Source of the DNA: Enterobacter chuandaensis
Lineage (GTDB): Bacteria; Pseudomonadota; Gammaproteobacteria; Enterobacterales; Enterobacteriaceae
Assembly: GCF_003594915.1 (NCBI RefSeq)
Contig: NZ_QZCS01000003.1
Location: forward strand, 248,001-312,000
Direction of reading: 5' to 3'
DNA length: 64,000 bases
The translations under genes and the position numbers were made by a program. The stretch's first letter is position 1. Every line of letters starts with the position of its first letter. The notes below the pieces were generated by a model. It had not been told where the DNA came from. It saw only the letters and a list, made by a program, of their open reading frames with translations, and made no database searches. Below, piece by piece: positions 1 through 10,302 of this stretch.

Positions 1-14
1 CTTACCGGGCCTAC
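1..14 (-). repeat. Partial REP element at the window edge
   Basis: On the minus strand these bases read GTAGGCCCGGTAAG, one mismatch from the REP core GTAGGCCGGGTAAG at 7418-7431. This is probably the inner part of a REP element just downstream of pta, cut by the window edge. Only 14 bases are visible, so the call is tentative. Confidence 0.5.
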
Positions 15-22
15 GGTCCTAA

Positions 23-2164
23 TTACTGCTGCTGCGAAGACTGAATCGCCGTCAGAGCGATGGTGTAGACGATATCGTCAACCAGCGCGCCACGGGACAG
101 GTCGTTCACAGGTTTGCGCATGCCCTGCAGCATTGGCCCGATGGAGATCAGGTCTGCAGAACGCTGTACCGCCTTATAGGTGGTGTTACCGGTGTTCAGA
201 TCCGGGAAGATGAACACGGTAGCGCGACCGGCAACCGGAGAGTTCGGCGCTTTGGATTTCGCAACGTCGGCCATCACAGCGGCGTCGTACTGCAGCGGGC
301 CGTCGATCATCAGGTCAGGACGTTTTTCCTGCGCCAGACGGGTCGCTTCACGGACTTTCTCTACGTCGCTACCTGCACCAGAGGTACCGGTGGAGTAGGA
401 GAGCATTGCCACGCGCGGTTCGATACCGAAGGCAATCGCGGAGTCCGCGGACTGGATAGCGATTTCAGCCAGCTGTTCTGCGGTTGGATCCGGGTTGATC
501 GCGCAGTCGCCGTAAACGTAAACCTGTTCAGGCAGCAGCATGAAGAACACGGAAGAAACCAGAGAGCTGCCTGGGGCGGTTTTGATCAGCTGCAGCGGTG
601 GACGGATGGTGTTCGCCGTGGTGTGAACCGCACCGGAAACCAGACCGTCAACTTCGTCCTGCTCCAGCATCAGCGTACCCAGCACCACGTTGTCTTCCAG
701 CTGTTCGCGCGCAACGGCTTCGGTCATGCCCTTGCTCTTACGCAGCTCGACCAGACGGGCAACGTAGCTTTCGCGAACCACTTCCGGGTCAACGATTTCG
801 ATGCCAGCGCCCAGCTCAACGCCCTGAGACGCCGCAACGCGGGTGATCTCATCCGGGTTACCCAGCAGCACGCAGGTTGCGATGCCGCGCTCTGCGCAGA
901 TAGCAGCCGCTTTAACGGTACGCGGTTCGTCGCCTTCTGGCAGAACAACGCGTTTGCCCGCTTTACGCGCCAGCTCGGTCAGCTGGTAACGGAAGGCTGG
1001 AGGAGAGAGACGACGGCTGCGCTCGGAGGTCGCGGTCAGGGATTCGATCCAGTCTGCGTTGATGTAGCCCGCAACGTATTCCTGAACTTTCTCGATACGC
1101 TCGTGGTCATCAACCGGCACTTCCAGGTTGAAACTCTGCAGGCTCAGGGAGGTTTGCCAGGTGTTGGTGTTCACCATGAACACCGGCAGGCCGGTGGCGA
1201 ACGCGCGTTCGCACAGCTTGCTGACGCGTGGGTCCATTTCGTAGGCACCGGTCAGCAGGATTGCACCGATTTCCACGCCGTTCATCGCCGCCAGGCAGGC
1301 TGCAACCAGCACGTCCGGACGGTCTGCGGAGGTCACCAGCAGGGAGCCTGCGCGGAAGTGTTCCAGCATGTGCGGAATGCTGCGCGCACAGAAGGTTACG
1401 GACTTCACGCGGCGGGTGTTGATGTCGCCTTCGTTAACGATGGTAGCGTTCAGGTGACGCGCCATATCGATTGCACGGGTGGCAATCAGATCGAAGCTCC
1501 ATGGTACCGCGCCGAGTACAGGCAGCGGGCTGGATTCCTGCAGTTTAGCCGGGTCAACTTTGATGACTTTCGCTTTGGAAGAGTCGTCGAAGATTTCGGA
1601 CAGGTCAGGGCGAGTACGGCCCTGCTCATCAACCGGTGCGTTCAGTTTGTTCACGATCACGCCGGTGATGCTGGTGTTTTTCGCCCCGCCGAAGCTGCTG
1701 CGTGTCAGTTCGATACGCTCGTTCAGCTGTTCCGGGGTGTCAGTGCCCTGAGACATCACGAAAACGATCTCTGCGTTCAGGGTTTTCGCGATTTCAAAGT
1801 TCAGAGACTGGGCAAACTGGTGTTTGCGGGTTGGGACCAGACCTTCAACCAGCACCACTTCCGCGTCCTGCGCGTTAGCGTGGTAGTTGGCGATGATCTC
1901 TTCCATCAGCACGTCTTTCTGGTTGCTGGAGAGCAGAGACTCAACGTGGCTCATCTTCAGCGGTTCAGCCGCTGGCAGATTGGAGTTCTTACGAACGATG
2001 GTGGTGGTCTGGTCTGGCGCATCGCCACCGGCACGTGGCTGGGCGATTGGCTTAAAGACGCTCAGACGAACGCCTTTGCGTTCCATAGCACGGATCACGC
2101 CAAGGCTGACGCTGGTCAGGCCGACGCTGGTTCCGGTAGGGATCAGCATAATAGTACGGGACAC
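23..2164 (-). CDS. pta: Phosphate acetyltransferase Pta
   Basis: Converts acetyl-CoA and phosphate to acetyl-phosphate and CoA in the cytoplasm, the first step of the Pta-AckA acetate pathway. The 713 residues match the long enterobacterial form (about 714). The N-terminal part is an AAA/dethiobiotin-synthetase-like domain with a P-loop-like GTSVGLTS at residues 11-18. A DRTGG regulatory domain occupies roughly residues 215-330, and the catalytic PTA_PTB domain runs from about 390 to the end. It lies 76 bases downstream of ackA on the same strand, the usual ackA-pta operon, with a strong hairpin between the two genes. Acetyl-phosphate can act as a phosphodonor for response regulators such as RcsB, encoded at the other end of this window. 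Near-identity to the E. coli protein makes this call secure. Confidence 0.98.
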   Translation of the reverse strand: MSRTIMLIPTGTSVGLTSVSLGVIRAMERKGVRLSVFKPIAQPRAGGDAPDQTTTIVRKNSNLPAAEPLKMSHVESLLSSNQKDVLMEEIIANYHANAQDAEVVLVEGLVPTRKHQFAQSLNFEIAKTLNAEIVFVMSQGTDTPEQLNERIELTRSSFGGAKNTSITGVIVNKLNAPVDEQGRTRPDLSEIFDDSSKAKVIKVDPAKLQESSPLPVLGAVPWSFDLIATRAIDMARHLNATIVNEGDINTRRVKSVTFCARSIPHMLEHFRAGSLLVTSADRPDVLVAACLAAMNGVEIGAILLTGAYEMDPRVSKLCERAFATGLPVFMVNTNTWQTSLSLQSFNLEVPVDDHERIEKVQEYVAGYINADWIESLTATSERSRRLSPPAFRYQLTELARKAGKRVVLPEGDEPRTVKAAAICAERGIATCVLLGNPDEITRVAASQGVELGAGIEIVDPEVVRESYVARLVELRKSKGMTEAVAREQLEDNVVLGTLMLEQDEVDGLVSGAVHTTANTIRPPLQLIKTAPGSSLVSSVFFMLLPEQVYVYGDCAINPDPTAEQLAEIAIQSADSAIAFGIEPRVAMLSYSTGTSGAGSDVEKVREATRLAQEKRPDLMIDGPLQYDAAVMADVAKSKAPNSPVAGRATVFIFPDLNTGNTTYKAVQRSADLISIGPMLQGMRKPVNDLSRGALVDDIVYTIALTAIQSSQQQ

Positions 2165-2212
2165 GGTTTATCCTCTTTCGTTACCGCCGCGATTGGGCGG
2201 GTTACAAAACAG

Positions 2213-2235
2213 CACCGCCAGCATTGCTGGCGGTG
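2213..2235 (-). other. ackA-pta intercistronic hairpin
   Basis: CACCGCCAGCA and TGCTGGCGGTG form an 11-base perfect inverted repeat around a single central base, in the 76-base gap between ackA and pta. No T-run follows on the minus strand, so it is more likely an mRNA processing or stability element (or partial attenuator) than a full terminator. Confidence 0.55.
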
Positions 2236-2240
2236 TGGAA

Positions 2241-3443
2241 TCAGGCAGTCAGGCGGTGCGCGTCTTGCGCGATGACCAGCTCTTCGTTAGTTGGGATAAC
2301 GATAGCAGGGCGGGTGCCTTCTTTGTTGATGAAGCCAGACTTGCCGAAACGGGCAGCCAGGTTACGCTCGTGATCAACCTCGAAGCCCAGAACGCCCAGT
2401 TTGCCCAGGGACAGTTCACGAACCATTGCCGCGTTCTCACCGATACCACCGGTGAAGATAACCGCGTCCAGACGACCGTCCATCAGTGCAGTGTAGGAAC
2501 CGATGTACTTCGCCAGACGGTGGCAGTAAACGTCCATTGCACGTTTAGCGTCTGCTTTCTCGGCGTAGTTGTCTTCAACATAGCGGCAGTCGCTGGTGAC
2601 TTCGGTCAGACCCAGCAGGCCAGACTCTTTAGTCAGCATTTTGTTGATGTCGTCAACGCTCATGCCCAGGGTGTCGTGCAGGTGGAAGATAATCGCCGGG
2701 TCGATGTCACCGGAACGCGTACCCATCACCAGACCTTCCAGCGGGGTCAGACCCATGGAAGTATCAACACATTTACCGTTGCGGATAGCGGAAACAGAAC
2801 CACCGTTGCCCAGATGGCAGGTGATGATGTTCACTTCTTCAACCGGCTTGTTCAGCACTTTTGCGGCTTCCTGAGTCACATAGAAGTGGCTGGTGCCGTG
2901 TGCGCCGTAACGACGAACGCCGTGCTCTTTATACAGGCTGTACGGCAGGGCATACAGGTAAGACTCTTCCGGCATGGTCTGATGGAACGCAGTGTCGAAC
3001 ACAGCCACGTTTTTCTCTTTCAGATTCGGGAAGGACTTCAGTGCTTCAGCGATACCGATCAGGTGAGCCGGGTTGTGCAGCGGTGCGAAGGATGCAGAGT
3101 CTTTAATGCCCTGAATCACTGATTCGTCGATCACCACGGAGCTGGTGTATTTTTCGCCGCCGTGGACGATACGGTGACCAATCGCAGTCAGCTGAGCAGA
3201 CAGTTCTGGTTTTTGTGCCAGAATAGTGTTAACGATAAAGTTCAGCGCTTCACTGTGAGCGGCGCCTGCACCTAAAGCCGCTTCTTGTTTGCTGCCGTCC
3301 ATCTTCCACTTGATACGTGCTTCAGGCAGATGGAAACATTCGGCCAAACCAGAGAGGTACTCGTCACCGTTAAGCGCATCGATGATGGCGAATTTCAGTG
3401 AAGAGCTACCGCAGTTCAGAACCAGTACTAACTTACTCGACAT
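2241..3443 (-). CDS. ackA: Acetate kinase AckA
   Basis: Transfers phosphate from acetyl-phosphate to ADP, giving acetate and ATP, and also works in reverse for acetate uptake. The 400-residue length equals that of E. coli. It belongs to the ASKHA fold: the N-terminal NCGSSSLKF signature is at residues 10-18, followed by the [10 protein letters not shown] segment and the central [11 protein letters not shown] nucleotide-binding motif. It is first in the ackA-pta operon. The start ATG has a short AGG-type ribosome site, as in E. coli. The 337-base spacer upstream holds its promoter region and that of the divergent yfbV. Confidence 0.98.
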   Translation of the reverse strand: MSSKLVLVLNCGSSSLKFAIIDALNGDEYLSGLAECFHLPEARIKWKMDGSKQEAALGAGAAHSEALNFIVNTILAQKPELSAQLTAIGHRIVHGGEKYTSSVVIDESVIQGIKDSASFAPLHNPAHLIGIAEALKSFPNLKEKNVAVFDTAFHQTMPEESYLYALPYSLYKEHGVRRYGAHGTSHFYVTQEAAKVLNKPVEEVNIITCHLGNGGSVSAIRNGKCVDTSMGLTPLEGLVMGTRSGDIDPAIIFHLHDTLGMSVDDINKMLTKESGLLGLTEVTSDCRYVEDNYAEKADAKRAMDVYCHRLAKYIGSYTALMDGRLDAVIFTGGIGENAAMVRELSLGKLGVLGFEVDHERNLAARFGKSGFINKEGTRPAIVIPTNEELVIAQDAHRLTA

Positions 3444-3780
3444 GGAAGTACCTATAATTGATACGTGGCTAAAAAAACGTCAGTGAGTCTAAAAGCGTAA
3501 CGCATGCTGACCCAGACATTTATGATTAACATCATGCCAAACGAACATTCTGGCAGGATGGAAGAAATACCTATGATTTTAAGCCATTTTGAACATTTTT
3601 CAGACAATGGCATAATATGCGATAATTTGACGAGTTACCGCTTCTCGTCTACGGCCCTATCAGGCTGGCACAGAATACCCGATACGGGGTAGCGATGACA
3701 AAATATTTTGAACGTTGTCATAGCCTGTTGTGGTTTTGCACGAAAATTTTAATTTTTATATGTGAAGTTGAGGTACAGCC
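3444..3780. promoter_or_regulatory. Divergent ackA / yfbV regulatory spacer
   Basis: This 337-base spacer separates ackA (minus) and yfbV (plus). On plus, TTGAAC (3589-3594) and CATAAT (3611-3616) with a 16-base gap form a plausible sigma-70 promoter for yfbV, which would give a leader of about 160 bases. Inside that leader ATGACA and TGTCAT (about 3696-3722) form an inverted repeat. I did not identify a confident ackA promoter or an FNR site. The short reading frame at 3504-3692 has no ribosome site and is not called. Confidence 0.4.
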
Positions 3781-4236
3781 ATGTCGACACCTGAAATCCC
3801 ATCCGTGAACTTCTTCAGTCTGTTTCGCCGGGGGCAGCATTATTCAAAGACGTGGCCACTGGAAAAGCGCCTCGCGCCGATGTTTATTGAGAATCGCACG
3901 ATCCGCGCCACGCGCTATGCGATTCGCTTTATGCCCCCTGTCGCTATCTTTACCCTGTGCTGGCAAATCGCCCTGGGTGGACAGCTTGGTCCCGCCGTTG
4001 CCACGGCGCTGTTTGCGTTAAGCCTGCCGATGCAGGGATTGTGGTGGTTAGGTAAACGTTCCATCACGCCGCTTCCGCCTTCTATTTTACACTGGTTTTA
4101 TGAAGTGCGAGGAAAACTGGAGGAGGCCGGACAGGCGCTGGCACCCGTTGAAGGCAAGCCGGATTACCAGGCGCTGGCCGACACGTTAAAGCGCGCTTTT
4201 AAGCAGCTGGATAAAACATTCCTCGATGACTTGTGA
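3781..4236 (+). CDS. yfbV: UPF0208 inner-membrane protein YfbV
   Basis: A 151-residue membrane protein, the same length as E. coli YfbV. Two hydrophobic segments lie around residues 55-92 ([17 protein letters not shown], then [17 protein letters not shown]), followed by a hydrophilic C-terminal tail of about 55 residues. In E. coli it has been linked to insulation of the Ter chromosome macrodomain; its biochemical activity is not established. A rho-independent terminator follows, so it is likely a single-gene unit. It keeps its usual position next to ackA-pta. Confidence 0.93.
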   Translation: MSTPEIPSVNFFSLFRRGQHYSKTWPLEKRLAPMFIENRTIRATRYAIRFMPPVAIFTLCWQIALGGQLGPAVATALFALSLPMQGLWWLGKRSITPLPPSILHWFYEVRGKLEEAGQALAPVEGKPDYQALADTLKRAFKQLDKTFLDDL

Positions 4237-4262
4237 TTGATCATCGAAACGACTAACAAAAG

Positions 4263-4299
4263 AAGGCACAGTAACAAACCGTTACCGTGTCTTTTTTTT
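4263..4299 (+). terminator. Terminator after yfbV
   Basis: GTAAC (4271-4275) pairs with GTTAC (4281-4285), and flanking pairs extend the stem with one A-C mismatch. A run of eight T residues follows (4292-4299). It lies 27 bases past the yfbV stop and just before yfbU, giving a classic rho-independent terminator. Confidence 0.75.
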
Positions 4300-4328
4300 A
4301 CAGTGCAATGCGCTACAGGAGTCGAAAG

Positions 4329-4823
4329 ATGGAAATGACCCATGCTCAACGTCTGATTTTGTCTAACCAGTACAAGATGATGACAATGCTTGATCCCGAC
4401 AACGCTGCGCGCTACAGCCGCCTGCAGACCATCGTCGAACGTGGGTTTGGTTTGCAAATGCGCGAACTGGACCGCGAGTTTGGCGAGCTGAAAGAAGAAA
4501 CCTGCCGCATCGTGATCGACATTATGGAGATGTACCACGCCCTGCATGTGTCCTGGACTAATCTCAAAGACCAGCAGACCATTGACGAGCGTCGTGTGAC
4601 CTTCTTAGGCTTTGATGCTGCGACGGAAGCGCGCTATCTGAGCTACGTTCGCTTTATGGTGAACACCGAAGGGCGTTATACCCACTTTGATGCGGGCACC
4701 CACGGCTTCAACGCGCAGACCCCAATGTGGGATAAATACCAGCGCATGCTGAGCGCGTGGCACGCCTGCCCGCGCCAGTACCATTTAAGCAGCAACGAAA
4801 TTCAACAAATCATTAATGCCTGA
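4329..4823 (+). CDS. yfbU: UPF0304 family protein YfbU
   Basis: A 164-residue cytoplasmic protein, the same length as E. coli YfbU; the family has no settled biochemical role. The sequence is mostly helical, rich in charged residues and without membrane segments. The start at 4329 (MEMTHAQRL) is chosen over an in-frame upstream start at 4287 because ACAGGAG lies just ahead of it and it matches the E. coli N-terminus. The upstream start would also fall inside the yfbV terminator. yfbT follows after 11 bases, so the two are probably co-transcribed. Confidence 0.92.
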   Translation: MEMTHAQRLILSNQYKMMTMLDPDNAARYSRLQTIVERGFGLQMRELDREFGELKEETCRIVIDIMEMYHALHVSWTNLKDQQTIDERRVTFLGFDAATEARYLSYVRFMVNTEGRYTHFDAGTHGFNAQTPMWDKYQRMLSAWHACPRQYHLSSNEIQQIINA

Positions 4824-4834
4824 CGGAGGTGCGT

Positions 4835-5494
4835 GTGCAGTGTAAAGGTTTTCTGTTTGATCTGGACGGTACGCTGGTGGATTCGCTGCCGGTTGTTGAG
4901 CGCTCGTGGTGCCATTGGGCCGACCGGCACGGCATCGACCATCAGGACGTATTGAATTTCATCCATGGCAAACAGGCCATTACCTCATTGCGGCACTTCT
5001 TAGCGGGGCGTTCTGAGGAAGAGATTCAGGCAGAGTTCAAATATCTTGAGCAAATTGAAGCCACCGATACCGATGGCATCGCCGCGCTGCCCGGCGCGCG
5101 CGAACTGCTTGAGCATCTGAACGAAGCCCAGATCCCGTGGGCTATCGTCACGTCCGGTTCGATCCCTGTAGCCCATGCGCGCCATAAGGCGGCCGGTTTA
5201 CCGACGCCGGAAGTGTTTATCACGGCGGAGCGCGTTAAGCGCGGGAAACCCGAGCCCGATGCGTTCCTGCTCGGCGCTGAACAGCTGGGTTTTGCACCCG
5301 CAGATTGTGTGGTGGTGGAAGACGCGGCGGCTGGCGTATTGGCAGGGCTGAACGCAGGGAGCCACGTCATTGCCGTTAACGTTCCGGCGGGATCGCACCG
5401 GCTGGATGAGGCGGATTTTGTGATTGATTCCCTGACGGCGCTGGCGGTGTCGAAAGCGCCAGACGGAGTTGTAACCGTCTCGCTAAAAATGTAA
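4835..5494 (+). CDS. yfbT: HAD-family sugar phosphatase YfbT (HxpA)
   Basis: A HAD-superfamily phosphatase that in E. coli dephosphorylates hexitol and other sugar phosphates. The catalytic DXDGT motif (FDLDGTLVDS) is at the N-terminus. Motif II is VTSGS, the conserved lysine is in KRGKPEPD, and the acidic motif is VVVEDAAAG. I take the GTG at 4835 (219 residues): GGAGG sits five bases before it and the N-terminus then aligns with E. coli MRCKGF. A GTG at 4829 overlaps that ribosome site and is less likely. The gene follows yfbU closely and ends at a terminator. Confidence 0.92.
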   Translation: MQCKGFLFDLDGTLVDSLPVVERSWCHWADRHGIDHQDVLNFIHGKQAITSLRHFLAGRSEEEIQAEFKYLEQIEATDTDGIAALPGARELLEHLNEAQIPWAIVTSGSIPVAHARHKAAGLPTPEVFITAERVKRGKPEPDAFLLGAEQLGFAPADCVVVEDAAAGVLAGLNAGSHVIAVNVPAGSHRLDEADFVIDSLTALAVSKAPDGVVTVSLKM

Positions 5495-5505
5495 TCCCAT
5501 GATAT

Positions 5506-5530
5506 AGCCCCACGTTGCTGGGGCTTTTTT
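5506..5530 (+). terminator. Terminator after yfbT
   Basis: AGCCCC (5506-5511) pairs with GGGGCT (5520-5525) across an eight-base loop, and the stem runs straight into a T6 tract. It starts 12 bases after the yfbT stop. Confidence 0.85.
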
Positions 5531-5569
5531 ATGGCAAAATTCATCATCTTCCACTGACAAGGATAGGTT

Positions 5570-7402
5570 GTGAACGGTGAACTGATCTGGGTCCTGAGCC
5601 TGCTGTTAATCGCCATTATTCTCTTTGCAACGGGCAAGGTGCGCATGGATGCCGTCGCCCTGTTTGTCATCGTCGCGTTTGTGCTGAGCGGCACGCTCAC
5701 GCTTCCGGAAGCTTTCTCCGGGTTCAGCGACCCCAACGTTATCCTGATTGCCGCTCTGTTTATCATCGGCGATGGTCTTGTCCGTACTGGCGTGGCGACC
5801 ATCATGGGCGCGTGGCTGGTCAAGGTGGCCGGCAACAGCGAAACCAAAATGTTGATCTACCTGATGCTGACGGTCGCAGGGCTGGGGGCGTTTATGAGCT
5901 CAACGGGCGTGGTCGCCATCTTTATCCCGGTGGTGCTGAGCGTCTCCATGCGGATGCAGAGCTCGCCGTCGCGCCTGATGATGCCCCTGAGCTTTGCCGG
6001 TTTGATCAGCGGGATGATGACTCTGGTGGCGACGCCGCCGAACCTGGTCGTCAACAGTGAGCTGATCCGGGAAGGATTCCAGGGCTTCAGTTTTTTCAGC
6101 GTTACCCCGCTTGGGCTGGTGATTCTGGCAATGGGCGTGGTCTACATGCTGCTGACCCGTTTTGCGCTGAAAGGCGACAAACAGGATAAGAGCAAAGAAG
6201 GGTGGAAACGACGCACCTTCCGCGATCTGATTAAAGAGTACCGTCTCACCGGGCGGGCGCGCCGCCTGGCCATTCGCCCCGGTTCGCCGATGGTCGGCCA
6301 GCGGCTGGACGATCTCAGACTGCGTGAACGCTACGGCGCGAACGTGATCGGGGTGGAGCGCTGGCGTCGTTTCCGTCGGGTAATCGTCAACGTTAACGGG
6401 GTGTCTGAATTCCGCGCGCGAGACGTCCTGCTGATTGACATGTCTACCGCCGAAGTGGATCTGCGTGAGTTTTGCAGTGAACAACTGCTGGAGCCGATGG
6501 TGCTGCGCGGGGAGTATTTTTCCGATCAGGCGCTGGATGTTGGCATGGCCGAGGTGTCTCTGATCCCGGAATCGGAACTGCTGGGTAAAACCGTGCGTGA
6601 AATGGGGTTCCGTACCCGCTATGGCCTGAACGTCGTTGGGCTGAAACGCGATGGCGTGGCGATGGAAGGGGCGGTAGTGGATGAGCCGATCCTGCTGGGC
6701 GATATCTTCCTCGTTGTCGGTAACTGGAAGCTGATTAGCCAGCTCGGGCAAAAGGGGCGCGATTTTGTGGTGCTCAACATGCCGGTTGAAGAGAGTGATG
6801 CTTCTCCGGCGCACAGCCAGGCGCCGCATGCGATTTTTTGTCTGGTGCTGATGGTCGCGCTCATGCTGACCGATGAAATTCCCAATCCTGTTGCGGCCAT
6901 TATCGCCTGCCTGCTGATGGGGAAATTCCGCTGCATCGATGCTGAAAGCGCCTATAAAGCCATTCACTGGCCGAGCATTATTCTTATCGTCGGAATGATG
7001 CCCTTCGCCCTGGCGCTGCAAAAAACCGGCGGGGTGGATTTAATTGTCAAAGGCTTAATGGACGTTGGCGGCGGGTATGGGCCGTACATGATGATGGTCT
7101 GTCTGTTTATCATGTGCGCTTCAATTGGGTTGTTTATCTCCAATACCGCGACGGCGGTGCTGATGGCGCCTATCGCGCTGGCGATGGCGAAATCCATGGG
7201 CGTCTCACCTTATCCGTTTGCGATGATGGTCGCGATGGCGGCGTCCGCGGCGTTTATGACGCCGGTTTCTTCGCCGGTGAATACGCTGGTGCTGGGGCCG
7301 GGGAATTACAAATTCAGCGATTTCGTGAAGCTGGGCGTGCCGTTCACCGTGCTGGTGATGGTGGTGTGCGTGGTGTTAATTCCGGTTTTATTCCCGTTTT
7401 AG
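5570..7402 (+). CDS. yfbS: Putative SLC13-family transporter with RCK_C domains, YfbS
   Basis: A 610-residue inner-membrane protein of the divalent anion/Na+ symporter (SLC13/CitT-like) group; the substrate is not established. About five hydrophobic segments occupy residues 1-205. Two soluble RCK_C (TrkA-C-like) domains follow at roughly 215-300 and 315-400, and a second membrane half runs from about 418 to the end. The motif [11 protein letters not shown] near residue 160 is typical of the family's re-entrant loops. Start is GTG at 5570, as in E. coli ([11 protein letters not shown]). A terminator upstream separates it from yfbT and a REP element follows it. Confidence 0.92.
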   Translation: MNGELIWVLSLLLIAIILFATGKVRMDAVALFVIVAFVLSGTLTLPEAFSGFSDPNVILIAALFIIGDGLVRTGVATIMGAWLVKVAGNSETKMLIYLMLTVAGLGAFMSSTGVVAIFIPVVLSVSMRMQSSPSRLMMPLSFAGLISGMMTLVATPPNLVVNSELIREGFQGFSFFSVTPLGLVILAMGVVYMLLTRFALKGDKQDKSKEGWKRRTFRDLIKEYRLTGRARRLAIRPGSPMVGQRLDDLRLRERYGANVIGVERWRRFRRVIVNVNGVSEFRARDVLLIDMSTAEVDLREFCSEQLLEPMVLRGEYFSDQALDVGMAEVSLIPESELLGKTVREMGFRTRYGLNVVGLKRDGVAMEGAVVDEPILLGDIFLVVGNWKLISQLGQKGRDFVVLNMPVEESDASPAHSQAPHAIFCLVLMVALMLTDEIPNPVAAIIACLLMGKFRCIDAESAYKAIHWPSIILIVGMMPFALALQKTGGVDLIVKGLMDVGGGYGPYMMMVCLFIMCASIGLFISNTATAVLMAPIALAMAKSMGVSPYPFAMMVAMAASAAFMTPVSSPVNTLVLGPGNYKFSDFVKLGVPFTVLVMVVCVVLIPVLFPF

Positions 7403-7417
7403 CGTGAGCGCAGAAAC

Positions 7418-7450
7418 GTAGGCCGGGTAAGGCGAAGCCGCCACCCGGCT
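7418..7450 (+). repeat. REP element between yfbS and yfbR
   Basis: GTAGGCCGGGTAAGG followed by CGAAGCC and CCACCCGGCT folds into the imperfect hairpin typical of enterobacterial REP sequences. It fills most of the 53-base gap between the convergent yfbS and yfbR. It probably stabilises mRNA 3' ends; I see no separate T-run terminator here. Confidence 0.85.
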
Positions 7451-7455
7451 AAAAA

Positions 7456-8055
7456 TCACAACGGTGAATCCTGGCTGATTTCATCCAGCGACAGATGAAA
7501 GCTCGGCACAAATACCTGCATGAAATAGTCCATCTCTTCGCTGCGGCGGGATTCCAGCGTTTTTTCCAGACGCGTTTTCGCCAGTAAAAACTCATTATTG
7601 CCCGCAGACAGCTCTTCCAGACACTTCAGATAGGCACACAGCGCGTCGGCCTGCTTGACCAGCGACTTTTCCTCTTCCGTATACTGATGCTCGTCGATGA
7701 GCGGCTCAAAGATATCGCGCAGCTCTTCGGGCACCATGTCGATAAGCTTTTGCTGGGCAATCTTCTCGATAGCCTTATATTCCTGCGCAATCTGCGAATT
7801 GAAATATTTCACCGGCGTAGGCAGATCGCCGGTCAGTACTTCCGAGGCATCGTGATACATCGCCAGCAGAGCGATGCGCTCGGCATTCACCTGCCCGTTA
7901 AATTTGCGATTCTTAATGGCGGCCAGCGCATGAGCGACCATGGCAACCTGTAGGCTGTGCTCAGACACGTTCTCGGTGCGCACGTTGCGCATCAGCGGCC
8001 AGCGGTTGATCAGTTTCAGGCGGGAGAGGTGGGCAAAGAAATGACTCTGACTCAT
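7456..8055 (-). CDS. yfbR: 5'-deoxynucleotidase YfbR
   Basis: A cytoplasmic HD-domain nucleotidase that hydrolyses deoxyribonucleoside 5'-monophosphates in E. coli and contributes to dNTP pool balance. The length is 199 residues, as in E. coli. The metal ligands are all present: H33 ([11 protein letters not shown]), H68 and D69 ([12 protein letters not shown]), and D137 (QADALCAYL). The start ATG at 8055 has AGGT-type bases upstream on the minus strand. It is the second minus-strand gene after alaA but is separated from it by a hairpin, so it probably has its own promoter in 8056-8116. Confidence 0.95.
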   Translation of the reverse strand: MSQSHFFAHLSRLKLINRWPLMRNVRTENVSEHSLQVAMVAHALAAIKNRKFNGQVNAERIALLAMYHDASEVLTGDLPTPVKYFNSQIAQEYKAIEKIAQQKLIDMVPEELRDIFEPLIDEHQYTEEEKSLVKQADALCAYLKCLEELSAGNNEFLLAKTRLEKTLESRRSEEMDYFMQVFVPSFHLSLDEISQDSPL

Positions 8056-8116
8056 AGGTTACCTTTTGTCTTCACTGCGACAGGCGTTCATTGTGCGGGG
8101 AGGGGAGGGAAGATGC

Positions 8117-8144
8117 AAATCAGGCTACCGAAGTAGCCTGATTT
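8117..8144 (-). terminator. Hairpin terminator after alaA
   Basis: AAATCAGGCTA (8117-8127) pairs perfectly with TAGCCTGATTT (8134-8144) around a six-base loop that reads CTTCGG on the minus strand, a very stable loop type. The minus-strand T-run is short because it is part of the stem. It begins five bases past the alaA stop. Confidence 0.65.
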
Positions 8145-8149
8145 TAAGA

Positions 8150-9364
8150 TTACTGATGATATCCAGAGAGGAATCGCCCAAAGCGGCTGATGGCCATTTC
8201 GAGATCGTCTTCGCGCGGCAGCGTCACGATACGCACGTGATCCGGCCACGGCCAGTTAAACGCCGTCCCCTGAACCAGCAGCACTTTTTCCTGTAACAGG
8301 AAATCGAGCACCATTTTCTGGTCGTCGTGGATATTGAAACGCTTCGCGTCAATTTTCGGGAACATATACAGCGCGCCGTTCGGCTTAACGCAGGAGACGC
8401 CCGGGATATCGTTGATCAGTTCCCACGCGCGGTTGCGCTGTTCGTACAGGCGACCACCGGGAACGATAAACTCGCTAATGCTCTGATAGCCACCGAGCGC
8501 CGTCTGGATCGCGTGCTGCGCCGGTACGTTGGCACAAAGGCGCATCGATGCCAGCATCTCAAGCCCTTCAATATAGCCTTTCGCGTGCTTTTTCGGGCCG
8601 TTCAGCACCATCCAGCCCTGACGGAAACCGGCCACGCGGTAGGTTTTAGACAGGCCGTTGAAGGTGACGGTCAGCAGATCCGGCGCCAGCGCGGCAATAG
8701 AGTGGTGCTGCGCCGCGTCATACAGGATCTTGTCGTAGATTTCGTCAGCAAAGATGATCAGGTTGTTCTGGCGGGCGATCTCTACGATCTCCATCAGCAG
8801 CTCTTTTGAGTAGACCGCGCCCGTCGGGTTGTTCGGGTTGATAATCACGATGCCGCGCGTGCGAGGCGTGATTTTCGCGCGAATGTCGTCCAGATCCGGG
8901 AACCAGTCAGAGGATTCGTCGCACAGGTAGTGCACCGCTTTACCGCTGGAGAGCGATACGGCAGCGGTCCACAGCGGATAATCCGGCGCGGGAACCAGCA
9001 TTTCATCACCGCTGTTTAACAGAGCCTGCATGGCCTGAACGATCAGTTCGGACACGCCGTTGCCGATATAGATATCTTCAACGGTGACATCACGCATACC
9101 GCGCGCCTGATAGTACTGCATAATGGCTTTACGGGCGGAGTAAAGTCCCTTTGAGTCGCAATAGCCTTGTGCAGTAGGCAGGTTGCGGATCACATCAACC
9201 AGAATCTCATCCGGCGCTTCAAAACCAAATGGCGCGGGGTTACCAATGTTGAGTTTAAGAACCTTATTGCCTTCTTCTTCAAGGCGTTTTGCCTCTTTCA
9301 GAACCGGGCCACGGATGTCATAACAGACGTTATCAAGCTTGCTGGATTTTTCGATAGGGGACAT
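8150..9364 (-). CDS. alaA: Glutamate-pyruvate aminotransferase AlaA
   Basis: A PLP-dependent class I aminotransferase that makes alanine from pyruvate and glutamate in the cytoplasm. The 404-residue length is that of E. coli AlaA. The PLP-binding lysine is K240 in NGLSKTYRVAGFRQGW, and upstream are the NPNNPTG segment (176-182) and the aspartate of FADEIYD that contacts the pyridine ring. It is monocistronic: a hairpin follows and a long spacer to the divergent lrhA lies upstream. The E. coli homologue is a main alanine-forming transaminase together with AvtA and AlaC. Confidence 0.97.
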   Translation of the reverse strand: MSPIEKSSKLDNVCYDIRGPVLKEAKRLEEEGNKVLKLNIGNPAPFGFEAPDEILVDVIRNLPTAQGYCDSKGLYSARKAIMQYYQARGMRDVTVEDIYIGNGVSELIVQAMQALLNSGDEMLVPAPDYPLWTAAVSLSSGKAVHYLCDESSDWFPDLDDIRAKITPRTRGIVIINPNNPTGAVYSKELLMEIVEIARQNNLIIFADEIYDKILYDAAQHHSIAALAPDLLTVTFNGLSKTYRVAGFRQGWMVLNGPKKHAKGYIEGLEMLASMRLCANVPAQHAIQTALGGYQSISEFIVPGGRLYEQRNRAWELINDIPGVSCVKPNGALYMFPKIDAKRFNIHDDQKMVLDFLLQEKVLLVQGTAFNWPWPDHVRIVTLPREDDLEMAISRFGRFLSGYHQ

Positions 9365-10302
9365 GAACCTTTAACCTTTTCGCTATTATCGCCACTCCCT
9401 GCCGTGGAAGTCAGCACGGAATAATGTACTCCCCCCACGCTTCGTTTTGAAGGGTGTGCAGGAGAAGATTTTGTGCATGTCGCGAAATTATGGCGAATCT
9501 TTTACGCTGCCTGTGCGCTATTTTAGTGTGTTAACGCAATGCGAAAATCACATATTTAGGTTGATTATGCTGTTCATTTCTATGAATGTTATATATTGTC
9601 CTGATGTAAAATGAATGACATGCAGATCGGCAACAAAAATCACGTTGCGTGACACTTCGTAAAACCTGAGTGTTGCCGGGATCTTGCAGTAATAGCCTGA
9701 GGAGGCTAAAAGTTACTCATGTGAAATTAATGTTAAGTGTTATTAATGAATGACCTTAATCTAAATTAAAATTTATTTATTATTAACGAACAAAATGCAA
9801 CTTTAGTTAATTTTAATAAAATTAGTTTAGAAGCTTAACAAAGCCCTTTAATCCTTAATATTGCAATAAGACTTATAAATAAAGTGGATTTGGGTTAAGA
9901 TGTCTTTAGGGAAAGCTGATGAAAGATGTACTGGGTTTGTATATCTGAAACTGATTTTCCGATTTAATTGATTGTTATTGTTGGAGTTATCTCTGGCCGG
10001 AATGTGTCAAACATCTCCTGCTACGTTGACAACGCTGCGATAAAGATGGCAGAAAAGGTGTTACGCCTTTAATGTAATTTACATACACCTGCGAACATCT
10101 AAATATCCTGAACGTTTAAGAGAATAAAAATAACGTCATGAAACGTGCTTTCTGACTGTTGATATAAAGCAGCACAATAACTATCTGTCAGGCAGTCTGC
10201 CGGGCCGGGATGCGAGGGAAAATCTTCAGAGGGAATTGCTTAACTGTTACACACAGCTTCAACCCGGGCAGCTCCGCACGAGCAACCTGAAAGTGAATAG
10301 AT
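9365..10302. promoter_or_regulatory. Long AT-rich spacer between alaA and lrhA
   Basis: This 938-base spacer has no gene that I can support. Its left end must hold the alaA promoter (minus). The middle, about 9715-9905, is strikingly AT-rich with runs of TTAAT and ATTTA, the base composition of H-NS-bound regulatory DNA. A small hairpin, AGCCT-GAGG-AGGCT, lies in the stretch around 9696-9709. The right part would form a long lrhA leader. TTGACA occurs at 10026-10031 but has no convincing -10 at the right distance, so no promoter is assigned. Confidence 0.5.

Noticed and set aside
623..2275. A 550-residue open frame on plus opposite pta
   Set aside because: It is antisense to a certain pta gene, has low-complexity shadow composition (rich in His, Gln, Val) and no ribosome site. 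Long antisense frames are common in GC-rich enterobacterial genes.
3504..3692. A 62-codon frame in the ackA-yfbV spacer
   Set aside because: No ribosome site, and it runs across the candidate yfbV promoter; not credible as a gene.
10026..10054. TTGACA at 10026-10031 as the lrhA promoter
   Set aside because: No acceptable -10 occurs 16-18 bases downstream.
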